Of a DNA stretch of 26,506 nucleotides, positions 21,532 through 26,506 are shown one piece after another. Source of the stretch: Allosediminivita sp964397775 (GTDB lineage Bacteria; Pseudomonadota; Alphaproteobacteria; Rhodobacterales; Rhodobacteraceae). The stretch spans positions 1 through 26,506 of the forward strand of contig CAYNKL010000051.1 in NCBI GenBank assembly GCA_964397775.1, in the 5' to 3' direction. The position numbers and the translations under genes were made by a program. Position 1 is the first letter of the stretch. Each line of letters begins with the position of its first letter. The notes under the pieces are model-generated. The model saw only the letters and a list, made by a program, of their open reading frames with translations. It was not told the origin of the DNA and did not search any database.

Positions 21532-22400
21532 AACCTGAGGTCCTGCACCTCCTTGAGGTCGGGAATGACATCGGCGGTGCCGTGGCGCGTGACCATGAGC
21601 GCCGCCGCCCTCTGGGCGAGGACCAGCGCCTGCGCCATGGGCATGCCGCGGTCGAGGCCGGCCAGCAGGTAGCCCGTGAAGGTGTCGCCGGCGCCGGTGG
21701 TGTCCACCGGCACCACGGGAATGGCCGGGAAGTGGCGCGACGTGCCGCTGTCGGTTTCGATCCAGCGGCAGCCATCGGCACCTAGGGTGACGACCACGTC
21801 CCGCACGGGCAGCGCTTCGGGGGCGAGGCCGGTCGCCTCTTCCAGCTGTGCCGCCTCGACGCTGTTGAGGACGAGAAGATCGAGAAGCGGCATGACCGCC
21901 TGCACGGCCGCGGCGTCGAACGGCGCGGCGGCATAGGCCACGCGCAGCCCCTGACGCGAAGCGATCTCGGCCGCCTCGCGCTGACAGTTGGTCTCGTTCT
22001 GGAAGAGGAAGAAATCGCCTTCCCTGGAGGGCTCCAGAGCTTCGGCCAGATCGGCCTCGCGCAGGGCGGTGTTGGCGCCGCCGTGCAGGAGGATCGTGTT
22101 CTCGCCCGCATCATCCACCGCGATGACGGCGTGGCCGGTCAATTCTGGCAGCGTCGCGATGCGGCGCGTGTCGACGCCGTATTCCATGAGTCTGTCTACC
22201 GCCCAAGCCCCATCGGGCCCAACCGCGCCGATGTGCACGACGCGGGCGGCAGCCCGCGCCGCCGCCACCGACATGTTGGCGCCCTTTCCGCCGAGGCCCT
22301 TGGAGATCTCGGTTGTCGAGATCGTCTCGCCCGGGGCGGGCAGATGCGGGACGCGGTAGACGAGATCGGCGTTGATCGAGCCGAGGTTGTAGATCGTCAC
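21528..22400 (-). CDS. rbsK: Ribokinase (PfkB family)
   Basis: The 290-aa protein is a PfkB-family sugar kinase. Residues GGKGAN (37-42) and the ATP/anion-hole motif DTTGAGDTFTG (233-243, catalytic Asp239) are both intact. The N-terminal NLGSINADLVYRV and PAPGETI resemble ribokinase more than fructokinase, so phosphorylation of D-ribose to ribose 5-phosphate is the best call. No ribose transporter or regulator is adjacent, so substrate is not confirmed by context. It begins 28 bases downstream of maeB on the same strand with AGGAAAGG as ribosome site, suggesting cotranscription. Its stop overlaps the msrA stop on the opposite strand. Confidence 0.85.
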   Translation of the reverse strand: MTIYNLGSINADLVYRVPHLPAPGETISTTEISKGLGGKGANMSVAAARAAARVVHIGAVGPDGAWAVDRLMEYGVDTRRIATLPELTGHAVIAVDDAGENTILLHGGANTALREADLAEALEPSREGDFFLFQNETNCQREAAEIASRQGLRVAYAAAPFDAAAVQAVMPLLDLLVLNSVEAAQLEEATGLAPEALPVRDVVVTLGADGCRWIETDSGTSRHFPAIPVVPVDTTGAGDTFTGYLLAGLDRGMPMAQALVLAQRAAALMVTRHGTADVIPDLKEVQDLRF

Positions 22401-22428
22401 GTGAAACCCTTTCCTGGGAATTGCGGGC

Positions 22429-24684
22429 TCAGCGAAGGTCGCAGGCGGCGAGCACGGCCATGTTGAGGATGTCGTTCGCGGTCATGTTGGTCGAACAGAT
22501 CTGGATCGACTTGTCGACGCCGGCGAGGATCGGGCCGATCACGGTCGCACCCGCCATTTCCTGCATGAGCTTCGTGCTGATCGAGGCGGAATGGCGGGCC
22601 GGCACCACGAGGATGTTGGCAGGACCGCTCAGACGCTGGAACGGGTACTGGGCCTGGGCACGCGGGTTCAGGGCCACGTCGACGGTCATCTCGCCCTCGT
22701 ATTCAAAGCGCGCGCCGCGCTGGTCGAGGATCTCGGGCGCGAGGTGCATCTTTGTGGCACGTTCGGAAACCGGGTAGCCGAAGGTCGAGAAGCTGACAAA
22801 GGCCACGCGCGGTTCGAGCCCGAGGTGCCGGGCCACGTCGGCGGCGCGTTCCGCGATGTTGGCCAGATCGTGTTCGTCCGGCCATTCGTGCACCAGCGTG
22901 TCCGCGATCAGCACGATACGCCCGCGGTGAAGGACCGCCGTCACGCCGGCAGCCCCCTGCGCCGCGTCGGCATCGAAGACGTAATTCAGCCGGCTCATCA
23001 CGTGGGCGGACTTGCGCGTAGCGCCGGTGATCAACCCGTCACCATGGCCATGGGCCAGCATGAGGGCGGCAAAGACGTGACGGTCGCGGGCGGCAAGCCG
23101 GTGGACGTCCTGCCGGTCCACGCCCTTGCGCTGCAGGCGGGCGTAGAGGAATTCCTTGTAGGTCTCGAGGTGCCGGGTGTTGGCGGCGTTGACCACTTCA
23201 AGCTCCCGCACGGCATCGGCGAGGCCCGCGCCTTCGAGCTTTTCCTTCACGTCGTTCTCGCGGCCCACGACGATCGCCTTCCCGAGGCCGCTGCGCTGGT
23301 ACATGACGGCGGCGCGCAGGACGCGGACGTCGTCGCCCTCGGCAAAGATCATGCGCGATTGTGCCTGCCGCGCGCGGTTGTGCAGCCCGCGCAGGATGCT
23401 GGCGGTCGGATCCATGCGCGATTTGAGACTGTCCTCGTAGCTGCGCATGTCGACGATGGGGCGGCGGGCGGCGCCGGTGTCCATGCCCGCCTTGGCCACG
23501 GCCGGCGGAATGCGGTGGATCAGCCGGGGATCAAAAGGCGTGGGGATGATGTAGTCGCGCCCGAAGCTGAGGTTCTTGCCGTAGGCGAGCGCGACCTCGT
23601 CAGGCACATCCTCGCGCGCGATCTTGGCCAGGGCCTCGGCGCAGGCGATCTTCATCTCGTCGTTGATGGCGCGCGCGTGGATGTCGAGCGCGCCACGGAA
23701 AAGGTAGGGAAAGCCCAGGACGTTGTTGACCTGGTTGGGGTAGTCGCTGCGGCCGGTCGCGACGATGGCGTCTGCGCGCACCTCGCGCGCCTCTTCGGGC
23801 GTGATTTCGGGATCGGGGTTCGCCATGGCGAAAATCACCGGGTTGTCGGCCATGGAGGCGACCATGTCCTGCGTGACGGCGCCCTTGACCGAAACGCCGA
23901 GGAAGACGTCGGCGTCCTTCATGGCCTCTTCCAGCGTGCGCAGCTCCGTATCGACGGCGTGGGCCGACTTCCACTGGTTCATGCCCTCGGTGCGGCCCTG
24001 GTAGATCACGCCTTTGGTGTCGCAGCAGATGCAGTTTTCATGCCGGGCGCCCATGCTTTTCAGAAGCTCGATGCAGGCGATGCCCGCGGCCCCTGCCCCG
24101 TTGAGCACGATCTTCACGTCCTCGATCTTCTTGTCGGACAGGTGCAGCGCATTGATGAGACCCGCGGCGCAGATCACGGCAGTGCCGTGCTGGTCGTCGT
24201 GGAAGACCGGGATGTCCATCTCTTCCTTGAGGCGCTGCTCGATGATGAAGCACTCGGGCGCCTTGATGTCCTCGAGGTTGATGCCCCCGAAGGTCGGCCC
24301 CATGAGCTTGACCGCCTGGCAGAAGGCGTCGGGGTCTTCGGTGTCGAGCTCGATGTCGATGCTGTTCACGTCGGCGAAGCGCTTGAAAAGCACCGACTTG
24401 CCCTCCATCACCGGTTTCGATCCCAGCGCGCCAAGGTTGCCGAGGCCGAGCACCGCCGTACCGTTGGAGATCACGGCGACCAGGTTGCCCTTGTTGGTGT
24501 AGTCGTAGGCGGTTTCGGGGTTTTGGGCGATTTCCTCGCAGGGAATGGCGACGCCGGGGGAATAGGCCAGGCTCAGGTCGCGCTGCGTCGTCATGGGGAC
24601 GGTCGCGTTCACCTCCCATTTCCCCGGGAAGGGATCGTGGTGGAAGGCCAGCGCTTCTTCGCGCGTCAGGTTGAACTTGGACAT
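22429..24684 (-). CDS. maeB: NADP-dependent malic enzyme with C-terminal phosphotransacetylase-like domain
   Basis: MaeB oxidatively decarboxylates malate to pyruvate, making NADPH. The 751-aa length is normal for the fused form. The malic enzyme half (about 1-420) shows AYSPGVA (catalytic Tyr41), the GLGNLGALGSKPVMEGK segment (79-96, catalytic Lys likely K96), the metal motif HDDQHGT (162-168) and the dinucleotide loop NGAGAAGIA (195-203). The second half (about 430-751) is a phosphate acetyl/butyryltransferase-like domain that in known homologues is regulatory rather than catalytic. The start has a strong AGGAGGAG upstream. Long plus-strand frames here are antisense shadows. Ribokinase follows in the same direction. 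Confidence 0.96.
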   Translation of the reverse strand: MSKFNLTREEALAFHHDPFPGKWEVNATVPMTTQRDLSLAYSPGVAIPCEEIAQNPETAYDYTNKGNLVAVISNGTAVLGLGNLGALGSKPVMEGKSVLFKRFADVNSIDIELDTEDPDAFCQAVKLMGPTFGGINLEDIKAPECFIIEQRLKEEMDIPVFHDDQHGTAVICAAGLINALHLSDKKIEDVKIVLNGAGAAGIACIELLKSMGARHENCICCDTKGVIYQGRTEGMNQWKSAHAVDTELRTLEEAMKDADVFLGVSVKGAVTQDMVASMADNPVIFAMANPDPEITPEEAREVRADAIVATGRSDYPNQVNNVLGFPYLFRGALDIHARAINDEMKIACAEALAKIAREDVPDEVALAYGKNLSFGRDYIIPTPFDPRLIHRIPPAVAKAGMDTGAARRPIVDMRSYEDSLKSRMDPTASILRGLHNRARQAQSRMIFAEGDDVRVLRAAVMYQRSGLGKAIVVGRENDVKEKLEGAGLADAVRELEVVNAANTRHLETYKEFLYARLQRKGVDRQDVHRLAARDRHVFAALMLAHGHGDGLITGATRKSAHVMSRLNYVFDADAAQGAAGVTAVLHRGRIVLIADTLVHEWPDEHDLANIAERAADVARHLGLEPRVAFVSFSTFGYPVSERATKMHLAPEILDQRGARFEYEGEMTVDVALNPRAQAQYPFQRLSGPANILVVPARHSASISTKLMQEMAGATVIGPILAGVDKSIQICSTNMTANDILNMAVLAACDLR

Positions 24685-24715
24685 GTGGGGGCGTCTCCTC
24701 CTCGACTGTCCGACG

Positions 24716-24745
24716 TTCTTAGCGGTCTGAGCAGGTCGCCTTCAA
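24716..24745 (-). promoter_or_regulatory. Weak candidate promoter for maeB
   Basis: On the minus strand TTGAAG (24745-24740) is followed after 18 bases by TAAGAA (24721-24716), about 30 bases before the maeB start. Both boxes are only partial matches to the sigma-70 consensus. Confidence 0.25.
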
Positions 24746-24765
24746 TGATATGTGCACGCCTCACG

Positions 24766-24791
24766 AAAAAGGGGCGCCCGGCGGGCGCCCC
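24766..24791 (-). terminator. Rho-independent terminator of the BCCT transporter gene
   Basis: GGGGCGCCC (24771-24779) and GGGCGCCCC (24783-24791) form a perfect 9-bp GC-only stem with a three-base loop. On the minus strand it is directly followed by TTTTT (complement of 24766-24770). It begins 22 bases after the transporter stop codon, so it is a textbook intrinsic terminator separating that gene from maeB. Confidence 0.9.
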
Positions 24792-24813
24792 ATGATGTCT
24801 TCCCGCCGCCGGT

Positions 24814-26506
24814 TCATTCGCCCGGCTGGCGTTCTCCGTAGGCGTCGGGCGGTCCCTGCTCTTCGTGAGCTTGCCCGAAACTGTCGGGGAAGAGCGGGCC
24901 GTTCACCTCGGACGGCATGTTGTGATCGGCCTCGGTATCGCTGCGGTAGCGCATGCGGTGCCGGTGGACCATGAGCCCGTCCCATCGCAACGCCCGCCAG
25001 AGCCCGAAGGTGATGAAGGCAAGCACGATTGCGAAGGGGAAGCCCGCGACCACCGCCGCCGCCTGCAGCGCCTCGAGCCCGCCTGCGACCAGCAGCACCG
25101 AGGCCACACAGCCTTCGGCCACGGCCCAGAAGATCCGCTGCACCTTCGGCGGGTCGGGATCGCCGCCGGCGGTCAGCATGTCGATGACGAAGCTGCCCGA
25201 GTCCGACGAGGTCACGAACCACATGATGATCAGCACCACCGCGAACATCGACATGATGCTCGAGAGCGGGAAGTAGTCCAGCAGGGCGAACATCGTCTGC
25301 GCGTAGTTTTCGCGCGTCGCCTCGACCAGGGCCGGGTCGCCGTCGAGCGAGATCTTGATGGCGGTGCCGCCAAAGGCGGTGAACCAGAAGAACATGATCG
25401 ACGCCGGGATCAGCATGACGCCCACCATGAACTCGCGCACGGTACGGCCGCGGCTGATCCGGGCGATGAAGACGCCGACGAAGGGTGTCCAGCTGATCCA
25501 CCAGGCCCAGTAGAAGATCGTCCAGCTGTTCTGCCAGCTGCCGCCAGTCCAGCCCTCGTTCCAGGTGCCGAGGCGGACGAGGTCGGTCAGGTAGCGGCCG
25601 TAGTTGTCGACGAAGCTGTCGAAGATGAACAGCGTCGGCCCGACCACGACCATGAAGACCAGCAGCACGATGGTGAGGATGATGTTGAGGTTGGACAGCC
25701 GCTTGATCCCGCCGTCGAGCCCCGCGATCACAGACATGGTGGCCATGAAGGTGATGCCCGCGATGATCAGGACCTGCATGAAGGCGTTCTGCGGCACGCC
25801 GAAGACGTCGTTGAGGCCCGCATTCACCTGGATCGCGCCCAGGCCCAGCGAGGTCACGATGCCGAACATGGTGCCGAAGACCGCCAGCACGTCGACCAAA
25901 TCGCCCCAGAAGCCGTAGATCCGCTCACCCAGAAGCGGGTAGAGCGCCGAGCGTACGGTCAGAGGCAGTCCCTTGCGGAAGTGGTAGTAGGCCAGCGCCA
26001 GCGCCATCACCGCGTAGATCGCCCAGGCGTGGAAACCCCAGTGCATGAAGGCCAGAGACATGGCCTCCTGCGCGGACTGCAGTGTCTCGGCCTCGGTCAG
26101 CGGCGGCGCGAAGTAGTGATACATCGGCTCGGCCACACCCCAGTAGATGAGGCCGATGCCGATCCCCGCCGAGAACAGCATCGCCGTCCAGGAAAAGAGA
26201 TCGTATTCCGCCTCTTCGTCCATCCGCCCAAGCCGTACGTCGCCGAATGGCCCCACGACCATCATGATGACGAAGATCAGAAGCAGGTTGACGAAGATGA
26301 CTAGCGTGAAGCCGAGATAGGTTGTCAGAAGAGTCTGAGCACCGACGAACAGGGTGTTCGCCAGGTCGCTGAAGATCGCCCCGAAGAGGATGAAGCCGAC
26401 GATGATCACCGGCGAGATCGATTCCGTGACCTCGACGGGGACGTCACCGTCGGCGAATGTGTCGCCAGCGGGGACCTGGGCAGCCACGTTGGCATGGTCG
26501 TCGGGG
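24814..26506 (-). CDS. BCCT-family (betaine/choline/carnitine) transporter, 5' end beyond window
   Basis: The protein is a Na+- or H+-coupled transporter for quaternary ammonium compounds such as glycine betaine or choline. About twelve TM segments are present. Signature pieces are SAGIGIGLIYWGVAEP (Gly-rich TM near the ion site) and the family box YWAWWISWTPFVGVFIARIS with the Trp cluster that cages the trimethylammonium group. A later segment reads WFVTSSDSGSFVIDML. A hydrophilic, acidic C-terminal tail of about 50 residues follows the last TM. The frame stays open to the right edge (PDDHAN precedes a possible GTG start at 26487), so the true start probably lies outside. The substrate cannot be fixed from sequence alone; osmoprotection or DMSP/betaine uptake would suit a marine host. 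Confidence 0.93.
   Translation of the reverse strand, partial: PDDHANVAAQVPAGDTFADGDVPVEVTESISPVIIVGFILFGAIFSDLANTLFVGAQTLLTTYLGFTLVIFVNLLLIFVIMMVVGPFGDVRLGRMDEEAEYDLFSWTAMLFSAGIGIGLIYWGVAEPMYHYFAPPLTEAETLQSAQEAMSLAFMHWGFHAWAIYAVMALALAYYHFRKGLPLTVRSALYPLLGERIYGFWGDLVDVLAVFGTMFGIVTSLGLGAIQVNAGLNDVFGVPQNAFMQVLIIAGITFMATMSVIAGLDGGIKRLSNLNIILTIVLLVFMVVVGPTLFIFDSFVDNYGRYLTDLVRLGTWNEGWTGGSWQNSWTIFYWAWWISWTPFVGVFIARISRGRTVREFMVGVMLIPASIMFFWFTAFGGTAIKISLDGDPALVEATRENYAQTMFALLDYFPLSSIMSMFAVVLIIMWFVTSSDSGSFVIDMLTAGGDPDPPKVQRIFWAVAEGCVASVLLVAGGLEALQAAAVVAGFPFAIVLAFITFGLWRALRWDGLMVHRHRMRYRSDTEADHNMPSEVNGPLFPDSFGQAHEEQGPPDAYGERQPGE

Noticed and set aside
22591..24795. Long plus-strand open frame (734 codons) opposite maeB
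   Set aside because: The composition is that of a GC-rich antisense frame, and maeB on the other strand has every catalytic motif.
24865..26304. Long plus-strand open frame opposite the BCCT transporter
   Set aside because: It is His/Arg/Asp-rich with no domain, typical of antisense to a membrane protein gene.

Overview
The window looks like chromosome of a high-GC alphaproteobacterium, most probably Rhodobacterales (Roseobacter group). This rests on the GC-rich codon usage, the style of the metabolic proteins (short ThrD-type IlvA, MaeB malic enzyme fused to a PTA-like domain, aminotransferase class IV paired with a sulfotransferase) and the gene order. The genus assignment is inference. 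No rRNA, tRNA, CRISPR array, insertion sequence or integrase was seen. The longest gene-free stretch is about 265 bases (3872-4136), which holds two hairpins.

Left flank (1-5712). An antisense remnant of a methyl-accepting chemotaxis protein abuts an Hpt phosphotransfer gene. Leftward ilvA follows, with a six-TM membrane protein gene upstream of it. Then come rightward argG with a terminator-like hairpin, a leftward luciferase-like monooxygenase and a rightward DUF1810 gene. Apart from the left edge this is ordinary chromosome.

Centre (about 5875-19110). Ten genes on the same strand, several overlapping by a few bases, form one 13-kb phospho-signalling module. In order they are: small FHA protein; PP2C phosphatase; signal peptide-VWA-TM-FHA protein; FHA plus zinc-ribbon protein; FHA fused to a two-Rossmann flavoprotein-like oxidoreductase; four-TM protein; TSUP (TauE/SafE) permease; Ser/Thr kinase-TM-coiled coil-seven-blade WD40 protein; TPR plus OmpA-like peptidoglycan-binding protein; and a secreted caspase-like (C14) peptidase. 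Predicted topology places kinase, phosphatase and all FHA domains in the cytoplasm, and the VWA, coiled coil, WD40 propeller, OmpA and caspase domains in the periplasm. I infer a trans-envelope stress or damage sensor. The kinase would phosphorylate Thr-Arg-hydrophobic motifs in FHA-protein linkers, FHA domains would bind them, PP2C would reset them, and the flavoprotein, transporter and periplasmic caspase would be outputs or inputs. The kinase/PP2C/VWA combination recalls the TerY-P triad, and kinase/PP2C/FHA recalls the type VI secretion phosphorylation switch, but no ter or tss gene is present. This is the candidate undescribed system.

Right flank (19151-26506). A sulfotransferase-like gene overlaps an upstream class IV aminotransferase gene (leftward). 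A secreted MsrA (rightward) converges on ribokinase with a shared CTAG stop. maeB lies upstream of ribokinase, and a BCCT transporter with a clear intrinsic terminator runs off the right edge.
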